Shown: piece by piece, positions 16,592-24,262 of the stretch
How the letters are laid out: each line of letters opens with the position of its first letter
How positions within the stretch are numbered: position 1 is the first letter of the stretch
Source of the DNA: Puniceicoccaceae bacterium 5H
Lineage (GTDB): Bacteria > Verrucomicrobiota > Verrucomicrobiia > Opitutales > Oceanipulchritudinaceae
Direction of reading: 5' to 3'
Assembly (NCBI GenBank): GCA_009772895.1
Contig: WOUP01000010.1
Location: 1 to 64,000 of the forward strand
Length of the DNA: 64,000 bases
Program-made: the position numbers and the translations under genes
The notes under the pieces: generated by a model
Databases searched by the model: none
Seen by the model: only the letters and a program-made list of their open reading frames with translations
Told to the model about the DNA's origin: nothing

Positions 16592-17355
16592 TGTAACGAG
16601 AATTGGATGGGATATTCGAAAGTGAGGGCCTGAGAGCCATCGAGGGGTTGAAAGCGCCAGCGACGAACGGCGGACAGGGCGCGCGCGTCCAGGTCTTCGT
16701 GCCCGGAGCTGCGCGCCAGCTTCACGTCGAGCACACGCCCCGCGGGGCTGACGCGCAGGGCCAGCAAGACAAGGCCCTCCCGCCCCTCGCGTCGCGCGTT
16801 GGCAGGATACCGCGGCGGCGGGCAATAGCGGGCGTCCGGCAACTGGCTGAGGTCCGCGATACCGCGGTGCGCCTCGCTGGCCTGATCGCTTGCCTGCGCC
16901 TCCTGCTTCGGCGGCGTGGGTGCGGGTGGTGGCGGCAATTTGCGGGGCTCAGCCGGTGAAGATTGAAGCTCTTCCGGTGGCTTGGGTGCGGGTTCCGGTT
17001 CGAGCGGTTCGGGCAAAGGTTCTGGATCCGGCGGTTCCTCCACGGTCGGTTCGGGAGGTTCAGGGGGCAGCTCCGGCCGCTGTTCCACCTGGATCTCCGC
17101 TTCTTCGGCGGAAATGATGGCGGGCTCGGGCTCCGGGGGCGGCGCTTGCTTCACCGGCTCGGGTTCCGGCACCGGCGTCGGCATGACAGGCACAAAGGTC
17201 GCCTCGACCGACTGGGTATCCTGCTCGAAATGCACCGGCGGCGGGGTCGGCTCATGATGCGAGAAAGCCACTGCCAATACGCCATGGACCAAGAGCGAAC
17301 AACCGAGCGCGGTTCGCAGGTCAAACCAGGAACGTCGTCGGCGACCGGAAATCAT
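16588..17355 (-). CDS. tonB: TonB energy-transducing protein
   Basis: The product is 255 residues. A basic N-terminus and one membrane helix (LGCSLLVHGVLAVAFS, about residues 18-33) are followed by a long Pro/Glu-rich spacer that spans the periplasm. The C-terminal TonB domain (PPPRYPANARREGREG ... VRRWRFQP) contacts the TonB box of outer-membrane receptors. It overlaps exbD by 4 bp upstream and the secreted-protein gene by 4 bp downstream. Being inside the haem operon, it is probably dedicated to the receptor at 13532-15799. Confidence 0.92.
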   Translation of the reverse strand: MISGRRRRSWFDLRTALGCSLLVHGVLAVAFSHHEPTPPPVHFEQDTQSVEATFVPVMPTPVPEPEPVKQAPPPEPEPAIISAEEAEIQVEQRPELPPEPPEPTVEEPPDPEPLPEPLEPEPAPKPPEELQSSPAEPRKLPPPPAPTPPKQEAQASDQASEAHRGIADLSQLPDARYCPPPRYPANARREGREGLVLLALRVSPAGRVLDVKLARSSGHEDLDARALSAVRRWRFQPLDGSQALTFEYPIQFSLQ

Positions 17356-17756
17356 GGCTCGGGCTCGTAGATGAACTGAAAGCGGTCCGCCCCGGCCTCG
17401 GTCGAGAGCTGCATCAAGTGCAACACGCGCTGGTAGGCCGCGTCCTTGTCGCCCCGAAAGTAGACGGAGTGGTCTTCCTGTTCCGCCAGGGCTGCCTGCA
17501 GCCGCTCCACGAGCTCCGCCTCCGCCACGGGCTCGTCATTGAGAAAAACATGCCCTTGCGCATCGAGGTTGAGCACCAGTTGCGGCTTTGCCTCCGACGG
17601 CTGAGACTCCAGTTGCGGCAGCGTCAGCTCAATAGCCGGCGGCGCGAACACCGACGTGAGCATGAAGAAAACGAGCAACTGGAAGACGACGTCGATCAGC
17701 GGCGTCATCTCGATATGAGGCCCCTTTGCAGGCTGGCTGGTGAAATCGACCGCCAT
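17352..17756 (-). CDS. exbD: ExbD/TolR-family proton-channel subunit
   Basis: The product is 134 residues. The motif IEMTPLIDVVFQLLVFFML (about residues 15-33) contains the conserved membrane Asp of ExbD, which carries protons with ExbB. A periplasmic domain follows. The stop overlaps the tonB start as ATGA. It is part of the haem-dedicated ExbB-ExbD-TonB set. Confidence 0.92.
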   Translation of the reverse strand: MAVDFTSQPAKGPHIEMTPLIDVVFQLLVFFMLTSVFAPPAIELTLPQLESQPSEAKPQLVLNLDAQGHVFLNDEPVAEAELVERLQAALAEQEDHSVYFRGDKDAAYQRVLHLMQLSTEAGADRFQFIYEPEP

Positions 17757-17760
17757 GGCG

Positions 17761-18456
17761 TCAACCGAGTCGGGTATGGCTCATCGCCGGCTGGCCTTCG
17801 TCTTTCAGGCCTGCCGAGATGTCCGAAAGCTTGTGTTGAAAGCGAGCGCAGAAATACAGCTCGTCCAGTTCGCTGACGAGGTCTTGCATTTCCTTGCCGA
17901 TACGCTCGGCCCGCGCCTGGAAATACTGGTAGACAAGCAGGGCCGGAATCCCGACGCAGAGCCCCGCCACCGTGGTGATGAGGGCCTCCCAGATCCCGCC
18001 CGCCAAGTCTGACGGCACGACCTTGCCGCCGAGCATCTCGATGTGATAAAACGCCGCCACGAGGCCGGTCACCGTGCCGAGCAGGCCCATGAGGGGCGCC
18101 ACTTGCGCGATGCAGCCGACCAGCTTCAGGTGTTGGTGACACTCACGCAGGACCCGGTCGCCCTCGCGCTGCAAGACCTTGTGCCGCTCGGCCCGTGGAT
18201 AGTGCAAGTGGGCCAGGTAGCTGCTGGTGATGCGGCGCAAGGGCGCTTCGGTATCTTCCAGACAGGCGGGCGTGCGGCCGGCCTTGGCGCACTCAAAGGC
18301 GCAGGGCAGCTCACCCAGTAGTTTGCAGTAAGAACAGCGATGGCGAACGTGAAAGACCGCCCGCTCCAGAGCGACGGCGAGCAGCAAGACGGACAAGACC
18401 AGCAGCGGCCACATGATCCAGCCGCCCTTGAGAAACCATTGCGCAAACACGTCCAT
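17761..18456 (-). CDS. exbB: ExbB/TolQ/MotA-family proton-channel subunit
   Basis: The product is 231 residues with three membrane segments: an N-terminal one (WIMWPLLVLSVLLLAVAL), then APLMGLLGTVTGLVAAFYHI and ALITTVAGLCVGIPALLVY, the last two being the conserved MotA/TolQ/ExbB core. The loop after the first helix has four cysteines (CSYC, then C and C within PCAFEC), which is not usual for the family and could bind metal or form disulfides. It ends 4 bp before exbD. Confidence 0.9.
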   Translation of the reverse strand: MDVFAQWFLKGGWIMWPLLVLSVLLLAVALERAVFHVRHRCSYCKLLGELPCAFECAKAGRTPACLEDTEAPLRRITSSYLAHLHYPRAERHKVLQREGDRVLRECHQHLKLVGCIAQVAPLMGLLGTVTGLVAAFYHIEMLGGKVVPSDLAGGIWEALITTVAGLCVGIPALLVYQYFQARAERIGKEMQDLVSELDELYFCARFQHKLSDISAGLKDEGQPAMSHTRLG

Positions 18457-18566
18457 AACAAAATTGAGTGAGGAAAGGTTCGGAACGGGAAGCGGGGCAG
18501 CCCCAGGCCGAAGCCTGGAGCCACCGATAGCAAGCGAGCGTCAGCTGCGACGCTCGAGATAGGGCC
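18457..18566. other. Spacer between PEP-CTERM gene and exbB
   Basis: This 110-bp gap within the haem operon is the second longest in it. No strong hairpin terminator is visible, so read-through from the PEP-CTERM gene to exbB is likely. Confidence 0.35.
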
Positions 18567-19280
18567 TTACGCCTTGCGTCGACGACGGATCGCAACCGTC
18601 AGCAGGGCGAGAGAACCGAAAATCGCGGCGTAGGTGGAAGGTTCGGGCACGGCGATGGTCGAGAAGGTATTGCCCGTGTTGAGCTGCATCCCGATCTGAG
18701 AGAGGTGCGCTTCGCCCGTGTAGACGATGTCGTAGTCGGTGATGTCCGCGTAGGCAGAGAGATCCCACTGATAGAGCAGCACTTGCGAATCGCCGAAGCT
18801 CGTCTCGGTATCGCCCGTACCCACCCAGGTGAAGTCGGCGGCCAGGCTTTGGGTGCCGCCGTTGAAGCTGAGCACGGGAGCCGCCGAGAGCCCGCCGACG
18901 AGTTCGATCTGGAAGACCACCGTCTCCAGATCGGCCATCGCCGGACTGTTGGAGATGCTGAAGGTGCCGGGCGTGTCGAAGGAATAGATCGACTGGCTCG
19001 AGAAGTAGCCGCCGCCGGAGAGCTTCATCAGCGAAGCGGTACCGGCAGAACCGGCGACGTTGGCGTCCACGTCGTCACCCCAGGCGGCCGTGTAGGAGCC
19101 GAAGGAATCCGGATACGTGGGGCTGGTGTAGTGAGCGTTGTCGAGGTTTTCCCAACCTTCGAATTCGCTGAGACCCGGGAGATCGACTGTGACGAAGGCT
19201 GAGAGCGGAGCGACCGCGCCCAACGAGAGCAGCACCGTCAAGGCGGTGCGGAGGTGAGGTATGAGCTTGAGCGTCTTCAT
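18567..19280 (-). CDS. PEP-CTERM-anchored secreted protein in haem-uptake locus
   Basis: The product is 237 residues with a signal peptide (residues 1-28) and a C-terminal PEP-CTERM sorting tail: VPEPSTYAAIFGS, a hydrophobic helix and the basic RRRRKA end. Such tails are processed by exosortase and target proteins to the cell surface. The middle part is homologous by eye to the secreted protein at 15800-16591, including an aligned His (H192). Start 19280 is chosen for the MKTLKL signal-peptide start shared with that paralogue. Its place between hugZ and exbBD suggests a haem-related role, which is inference. Confidence 0.72.
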   Translation of the reverse strand: MKTLKLIPHLRTALTVLLSLGAVAPLSAFVTVDLPGLSEFEGWENLDNAHYTSPTYPDSFGSYTAAWGDDVDANVAGSAGTASLMKLSGGGYFSSQSIYSFDTPGTFSISNSPAMADLETVVFQIELVGGLSAAPVLSFNGGTQSLAADFTWVGTGDTETSFGDSQVLLYQWDLSAYADITDYDIVYTGEAHLSQIGMQLNTGNTFSTIAVPEPSTYAAIFGSLALLTVAIRRRRKA

Positions 19281-19380
19281 GCTATTGAGACTCTGTATCG
19301 GTACAACATCTACGTCAATGATATTGGGACCATTTCTCAACAAATTGTTAAGGGTAAGTCACATTTGTAGCAACGAGGCG
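19281..19380 (-). promoter_or_regulatory. AT-rich gap inside the haem locus, possible second promoter
   Basis: This 100-bp AT-rich spacer separates hugZ from the PEP-CTERM gene. Elsewhere hmuTUV genes are 1-3 bp apart, so this gap may hold an internal promoter or operator. No hexamer pair was convincing. Confidence 0.3.
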
Positions 19381-19941
19381 TTAGCTTACCTTGGTTTTAT
19401 GACCGTGGCCGCGCCCGCCGAGGTGCTGAAGTTCACGCATGCCGTCGCCGGAGAGGCGGAAGGCACGTCCGAAGCCCGTCACCAGACGCCCCTCCTGGGG
19501 CTCGAGCCGGAACAAATCGAAATCCACCATGTTGCGCAGCCCGCCCACGATGTCCCCCAACTCGAGCGCCATGCGGTCCATGATCTGGTTAAAGTCGGTA
19601 GAATCCCGCTCAATCAGCTCGGGCAGGCAGCTAAAGGTCGCCCGTTTACGGGCAAAGAGCTGCGCGGCGGAGCCTTCGTCTTCGATCACCAGCAGGCTGA
19701 CCTTGCGGCCCGACTTGAGCGCGCTGGTGTGTTTGGCCAAGGCGCTGATGTAGACGTAGTAGTGGTTGTTTTCGTCGCGTAGGGCCGGAGCATAGCTCGC
19801 GTCGGGCTCGCCCTGCGAATTGACGGTGCCGAGGATGACGCTTTTTTGCGCCTCGAGCAGACGTGCGTATTCCGCTTTGGCTTCTGCCAGAATGGCCTCG
19901 GTTTCCGTGTTTTGTTGAATCGTAGCAGTCGCTTTGGTCAT
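19381..19941 (-). CDS. hugZ: HugZ/HutZ-family haem utilisation protein
   Basis: The product is 186 residues with the flavin-reductase-like split-barrel fold of pyridoxamine-oxidase relatives: ILGTVNSQGEPDASYAPA, then YYVYISALAKHTSAL, then VSLLVIEDE. The C-terminus has the GFGRAFRLSG segment and a His-rich end (LQHLGGRGHGHK); in HugZ a C-terminal His is the haem ligand. These proteins degrade or handle haem in the cytoplasm to free iron. It has no C-terminal DUF2470 domain, but a separate DUF2470 gene lies at the other end of the locus. It follows hmuV after a 22-bp gap. Confidence 0.88.
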   Translation of the reverse strand: MTKATATIQQNTETEAILAEAKAEYARLLEAQKSVILGTVNSQGEPDASYAPALRDENNHYYVYISALAKHTSALKSGRKVSLLVIEDEGSAAQLFARKRATFSCLPELIERDSTDFNQIMDRMALELGDIVGGLRNMVDFDLFRLEPQEGRLVTGFGRAFRLSGDGMRELQHLGGRGHGHKTKVS

Positions 19942-19963
19942 GTGATCGCGCAGATGAGATTGC

Positions 19964-20770
19964 TTAGGTGAGAGACGATAAAGAGTGGGCGGCGGGCGGA
20001 CTGACGCGCAGGTGAGGGTGCGCGCCCCGCTCGGTATAACGGGCTTCGACTTCGTAAAGATGCCTTACCAGATCGGGCGTCAGGACCTCGGCGGGATGGC
20101 CTTCGGCTTCGATCTGACCGTGATGCAGGGCCAGCACGTAGTCGGCATAGTCGAGTGCCTGATTGAGGTCGTGCAGGATCACGCAGACGCCGAGGCCCTC
20201 ATTCGCCAGCGAGCGGGCCAGCTGGAGCACCTCGTGTTGATATTTGAGGTCCAGAGCCGAGACCGGTTCATCGAGCAACAGAAAGCGCGCGCGGTCGTCG
20301 GCGTTTTCCTGGATCTGGACCAAAGCGCGCGCCAACTGCACCCGCTGTTTCTCCCCGCCGGAAAGCGTCGTAAAATCACGGTCGGCGAAGTCCTGCATCC
20401 CCACCCGGTCGAGCGCGCCCCAAACGGACTGGTGATCTTCGCGCCGGGCAAAACCACGCATGTGCGGCGTACGACCCAGCATCACGACCTCGCGCACGCT
20501 AAAGGAAAATTGCAACTGGGAAGACTGGGCCAACACTGCCCGACAGCGGGCCAACGCGTGCTGCGCCCACTTCTCGAGCCGACAACCATGCAGCTCGACC
20601 GTGCCCTCGTCCGGAGGCAAAGCCCCGCTCATCACCCGCAACAGCGTGGATTTACCGGCGCCATTGGGCCCAATGATCGCAGTCATCCGGGCGGGCTGCA
20701 GTTCGCAACTGACCGGCCCCAGGATGCGGCGCCCATTGCGGGTGACGGAGGTGTCGGTAACGCGCAGCAT
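19964..20770 (-). CDS. hmuV: Haem ABC transporter ATP-binding protein HmuV
   Basis: The product is 268 residues. It has a Walker A (GPNGAGKST), Q-loop region, signature LSGGEKQRVQLARAL, Walker B (RFLLLDEPVSALD) and switch His (VILHDLNQALDYAD). The ATG at 20770 lies 1 bp after the hmuU stop; an earlier start would overlap hmuU. It powers haem import across the inner membrane with HmuU and HmuT. Confidence 0.92.
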   Translation of the reverse strand: MLRVTDTSVTRNGRRILGPVSCELQPARMTAIIGPNGAGKSTLLRVMSGALPPDEGTVELHGCRLEKWAQHALARCRAVLAQSSQLQFSFSVREVVMLGRTPHMRGFARREDHQSVWGALDRVGMQDFADRDFTTLSGGEKQRVQLARALVQIQENADDRARFLLLDEPVSALDLKYQHEVLQLARSLANEGLGVCVILHDLNQALDYADYVLALHHGQIEAEGHPAEVLTPDLVRHLYEVEARYTERGAHPHLRVSPPAAHSLSSLT

Positions 20771-20771
20771 C

Positions 20772-21878
20772 CTACCGGGCCTGTCGTTGACGCCGCAGGA
20801 GCAGGCCGAGAAAAACCGGACCGCCCAACAGAGAAGTGAGGATGCCGATCGGCAGCTCGGCCGGGGCGACCACCGTGCGCGCCACCATGTCGGCAAACAG
20901 GAGCAAGACGCCGCCCAGCAGGGCCGAGGCGGGCAAGAGAAAGCGATGGTCGGGCCCGATCAGGCTGCGCACCATGTGCGGGACGACCAGGGCGATAAAG
21001 CCGATCGTGCCGCAGAGCGCAGTCGCCGCCCCCACCAGACTGGCGGCCAGCACGATGAGCTTGGTCTTGGCGCGTCCAACGTCGATGCCGAGGTGTTGCG
21101 CCTCCTCTTCGCCCAGCAGCAGGGCGTTCAGCTCGCGACTGAAGAACGGCAGCCAGCACAGCGGGATGAGGATGAACAAGCTGCCGGCGCGGATCAACTC
21201 CCAGTCGGCGCGGCCAAGACTACCCAGCCCCCAGAACGTGAGCGAGCGCAGTTGGTCGTCGGAGGCGATAAAAGTGAGAAAGCCGATGAAGGCGCCGCCG
21301 ATGGCGTTGATGGCGATCCCGATCAGCAGCATCGAGACGAGGTCTACCTGGCCGCCGATCCGTGCGAGGCGATAGATCAAAAAGGTCATCCCCATCGCCC
21401 CCGCCATCGCCGCCAAGGGCACCAGATAGGGCCCCAACTGCTGGTACCAACTGGCCGGGAGCAGGTTGACGCCGAGCACGATCATGGTGATCGCCCCGAT
21501 GGCTCCGCCGCTCGAAACCCCGATGATGCCAGGGTCGGCCAGCGGATTGCGAAAGAGGCCCTGCATGGCCGCGCCGGCGACGGCCAGCCCCCCGCCCACC
21601 AGCACGCCCAAGACGACACGCGGCAGGCGAATGTTGAGCACCACGGCTTCACGAATCGCGGAAACTTCCTGACCGCTCAGCCCCAACTTTTGCAGCAAGA
21701 CGGTCATGATCTCGCCCGCGGAGATCGAAACCGCACCCTGCCCGATCGCCAGCAGGGAAAACAACAGCAGCGCAGCGCCTAATCCAGCCAGCAACAACCA
21801 GCGCCCTTGCGTCGACTTCAGCGACCACGAGGCGGTAGCAGGCCGGGGCATGGCATAATCTGCGCGCGTGCTCGACAT
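20772..21878 (-). CDS. hmuU: Haem ABC transporter permease HmuU
   Basis: The product is 368 residues, FecCD/BtuC family with about ten membrane helices. Typical segments are LRLPRVVLGVLVGGGLAVAGAAMQGLFRNPLADPGIIGVSSGGA (as separate blocks IRLPRVV, MQGLFRNPLADP, GVSSGGA) and FIALVVPHMVRSLIGPDHR near the end. It starts 3 bp after hmuT. It forms the channel for haem import. Confidence 0.92.
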   Translation of the reverse strand: MSSTRADYAMPRPATASWSLKSTQGRWLLLAGLGAALLLFSLLAIGQGAVSISAGEIMTVLLQKLGLSGQEVSAIREAVVLNIRLPRVVLGVLVGGGLAVAGAAMQGLFRNPLADPGIIGVSSGGAIGAITMIVLGVNLLPASWYQQLGPYLVPLAAMAGAMGMTFLIYRLARIGGQVDLVSMLLIGIAINAIGGAFIGFLTFIASDDQLRSLTFWGLGSLGRADWELIRAGSLFILIPLCWLPFFSRELNALLLGEEEAQHLGIDVGRAKTKLIVLAASLVGAATALCGTIGFIALVVPHMVRSLIGPDHRFLLPASALLGGVLLLFADMVARTVVAPAELPIGILTSLLGGPVFLGLLLRRQRQAR

Positions 21879-21881
21879 GGG

Positions 21882-22727
21882 TTATTCGGTGTCGGAGGTC
21901 TCGTAGAGCATCTCGGCCATGTCGCGGGCGGCCTTGCCTGCACGAGGCCCGAAGCTCAGGTAGTAGGAAATTTCGAGCGGGACGACCTCCACCGGCAGCT
22001 CGGCCAACGTCGGCAGATTGACCGTCGCCAGCAGGCGGTCCCGGGACGCGTCTTCCATGCCTGGCATAACGCCCACCAAGACAAAATCGGGGTTCTCCTG
22101 CAGAACCGCCTCTTCCGAGACCTGCTTATAGCCCTCAAAGTCGCCAAAGACATTCTGGCCGCCGGCCAGCTGCAGCATGCCGTCGCCCATCGTGCCCCGC
22201 CCCGCGGCCCGACCACCGCCAAAATGAGCCAGAAGAAACACCACGCGCGGCGCCTCATGGCCGTTTCCAATCTTTGCGGCTTCCGCAAAGTCCTGCGAGA
22301 TGCCCTTGATCATTTCAGCCGCATTGGCTTCTTCGCCCAGCACCTCGGCCACGGCACGGATCGCAGCATAAAGAGTCTCCCGGTCGCGCGGGGTCGGGAT
22401 CTGGACCAATTCCACGCCGCCCTGCGCCAGTTGCTCCGCCGCGGCGGGAGGGCCCAAGTCATCGGTCGCCAGAATGAGATCCGGCTCTTGCGCAAGGACG
22501 CCTTCGGCACTGATCGCCCGGATGTAGCCCACCTGGGGCAACTCGGCCGCGGCGGCGGGATAGGTGCTCGACTGGTCGGTCGCGATGACCTCATCCCCAT
22601 GCCCCAGCGCATAGACGATCTCAGTGACGGGGCCGCCCAGCGTCACCAAACGATTGGCAGCCGAGGCCAGCGGAGCCGCACACAAAGACAGCACCCAAAC
22701 GGCAATGAAATTGAATCCTTGTCTCAT
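21882..22727 (-). CDS. hmuT: Periplasmic haem-binding protein HmuT
   Basis: The product is 281 residues with a signal peptide (ending PLASAA). It has the start of a type III periplasmic-binding fold (RLVTLGGPVTEIVYALGHGD, then DQSSTYP and PQVGYIRAISAEGVLAQEPDLIL), typical of HmuT/ShuT. It is the first gene of the minus-strand haem operon and probably hands haem to HmuUV. Its start is only 47 bp from the divergent DUF2470 start, so their promoters overlap. Confidence 0.9.
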   Translation of the reverse strand: MRQGFNFIAVWVLSLCAAPLASAANRLVTLGGPVTEIVYALGHGDEVIATDQSSTYPAAAAELPQVGYIRAISAEGVLAQEPDLILATDDLGPPAAAEQLAQGGVELVQIPTPRDRETLYAAIRAVAEVLGEEANAAEMIKGISQDFAEAAKIGNGHEAPRVVFLLAHFGGGRAAGRGTMGDGMLQLAGGQNVFGDFEGYKQVSEEAVLQENPDFVLVGVMPGMEDASRDRLLATVNLPTLAELPVEVVPLEISYYLSFGPRAGKAARDMAEMLYETSDTE

Positions 22728-22774
22728 TTGACTTGATGAAATGGATAATGCGACTCAGGATCAACTTTAAAGTT
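22728..22774. promoter_or_regulatory. Divergent hmuT/DUF2470 promoter region, possible iron control
   Basis: Only 47 bp separate the two start codons. The sequence TTGATGAAATGGATAATGC has a weak likeness to a Fur box (GATAAT-type repeats). Haem operons are normally under Fur or a similar iron regulator, but the match here is poor and no clean -35/-10 pair was found. Confidence 0.3.
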
Positions 22775-23071
22775 ATGAATACCTCCAACTACGCTTTACC
22801 GGAAACGGTCGCCCAACGGGCGATCCAGCACATGAACGAGGATCACGCCGACGCGCTCCTGCGCTATGCCCACTACTTCGGCGAGCGACCCAGTGCGACC
22901 GCCGCGACCATGACCGGCCTGGATGCCGACGGCTTTGATCTAAGCCTGCTGACGTCCGCTGGCCGCGAGGACGTGCGCATTCCCTTCCGCGACCCCCTGC
23001 AATGCGATCAGGACGCCCATACCCGCCTGGTCGCCATGGCCGTGGAGGCCCGCAAGGCATTGGCAGTCTGA
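22775..23071 (+). CDS. DUF2470 domain protein (stand-alone HugZ-type C-terminal domain)
   Basis: The product is 98 residues. It has the DUF2470 pattern: HMNEDHADALLRYAHYFG, MTGLDADGFDLSLL, VRIPFRDPL and a final LVAMAVEARKAL. This domain is found fused to HugZ-like haem proteins in many bacteria and in plants. Here it is separate and divergent from hmuT, while HugZ in the same locus lacks it. The ATG at 22775 is chosen as earlier codons do not fit the family. It is likely a haem-binding or HugZ-partner protein. Confidence 0.82.
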   Translation: MNTSNYALPETVAQRAIQHMNEDHADALLRYAHYFGERPSATAATMTGLDADGFDLSLLTSAGREDVRIPFRDPLQCDQDAHTRLVAMAVEARKALAV

Positions 23072-23200
23072 GGGAGCGGCCAAGCAAGATGGAATCACAG
23101 CCCCATCGGCGTCCTTGGCCTTGATCGTCTTCTGAAAAACTGAACCGGACCTCAAGAATTACAAATACGCACGGCCCAAAGACCATGATACGGTGCGTGT

Positions 23201-24166
23201 ATGTATCCAACAGATTCCAGACCACAGTATGAGGACGGAGGGCCCCTCTCACCCTCAAGCCCAGCTCCTTCGGCAGGTATCGCCCAAGATTCGGAGGGCA
23301 CGCAGAGCAACGTCATTCGTCAAAACGCCATCGTCGATGGAAACCGCATCAGCTATCGCGTGTTTGGAGCGGGCATGCCCGTTGTCTTGATTCACGGGAC
23401 GCCGTCTTCTTCGCATATCTGGCGGGACGTCGCACCCACCATCGCGACAGCGGGTTATCGCGTCCACACCTATGACTTGTTGGGATTTGGAGCATCGGAG
23501 CGCCCCTGGAATCCAGCGGTGGACACCTCGGTATCGGGCCAAGTCCCGATCCTCCAGCAACTGATGGCCCATTGGAAAATCGAAAAGGCCCATGTAGTGG
23601 CCCACGACATCGGCGGCGGTATCGCCCAGCGCTTTGCCCTTCAATACCCAGAAGAAGTCCGATCGCTAACGTTGATCGACTCCGTCAGCTTCGATAGTTG
23701 GCCCTCCACCCGGACTCGAAAGCAAATGGAAGCAGGCCTTGAAACGTTGATCAAAGCACCGGATGCCGCTCACCGGGCGCACTTCCGCGAGTGGCTGCTC
23801 AGTGCGGTCTATCACAAAGAGCGCTTTGCGGCCGGTGCGCTCGACCACTTCCTGAATATTATCTCCGGGCCGGTCGGCCAGAGCAGCCTTTTTCAACATC
23901 AGGTAGCGCATTACGATCCCAGGCACACCACAGAGATAGTCCCCCGTCTAACCGAGCTGGCCGATTTACCGGTGCAAATCCTCTGGGGTGAAGACGATAC
24001 GTGGCAAAAATCCGCATGGGCTGACAAGCTGCAGTCGGCGATCCCTCACGCCCGGCTGCACATCTTGCCAGAATGCGGGCATTTCGCGATGGAAGATCAA
24101 CCGGCCGCGATCAGCCAGTACCTGCTTTCCTTTTTCAACGGCCTTGCTTCCTCGAACCAAGCGTGA
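23201..24166 (+). CDS. Alpha/beta hydrolase with Asp nucleophile (epoxide hydrolase/haloalkane dehalogenase-like)
   Basis: The product is 321 residues. VVLIHGTPSSSHIWRD carries the oxyanion-hole HGTP, and the nucleophile elbow is VAHDIGGG with D136 rather than Ser. ILWGEDDTW gives the acid region and LPECGHFAMED the catalytic His. An Asp nucleophile points to epoxide hydrolases or haloalkane dehalogenases rather than esterases. The first 40 residues are low-complexity and may not be translated; no signal peptide is seen. The gene stands alone and is followed by a strong terminator. Confidence 0.8.
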   Translation: MYPTDSRPQYEDGGPLSPSSPAPSAGIAQDSEGTQSNVIRQNAIVDGNRISYRVFGAGMPVVLIHGTPSSSHIWRDVAPTIATAGYRVHTYDLLGFGASERPWNPAVDTSVSGQVPILQQLMAHWKIEKAHVVAHDIGGGIAQRFALQYPEEVRSLTLIDSVSFDSWPSTRTRKQMEAGLETLIKAPDAAHRAHFREWLLSAVYHKERFAAGALDHFLNIISGPVGQSSLFQHQVAHYDPRHTTEIVPRLTELADLPVQILWGEDDTWQKSAWADKLQSAIPHARLHILPECGHFAMEDQPAAISQYLLSFFNGLASSNQA

Positions 24167-24190
24167 ACCGCAGCCCATTTTCATCACAAA

Positions 24191-24229
24191 AAAGGAGAAG
24201 CTTTTGACCAAAGCTTCTCCTTCTCTTTT
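24191..24229 (+). terminator. Rho-independent terminator after the hydrolase gene
   Basis: An 11-bp perfect stem (GGAGAAGCTTT at 24194-24204 and AAAGCTTCTCC at 24210-24220) with a 5-base loop is followed by a T-rich tail. It sits 28 bp after the hydrolase stop. An A-run on the other side means it could also end transcription from the right. Confidence 0.85.
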
Positions 24230-24262
24230 GTCATCGGGTTCAGGCGCGTGAGCGCGACTCGA

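Noticed and set aside
22728-22774. A firm Fur box between hmuT and the DUF2470 gene
   Set aside because: Only part of the sequence resembles GATAAT repeats; too weak to call as a site, though iron control is likely.
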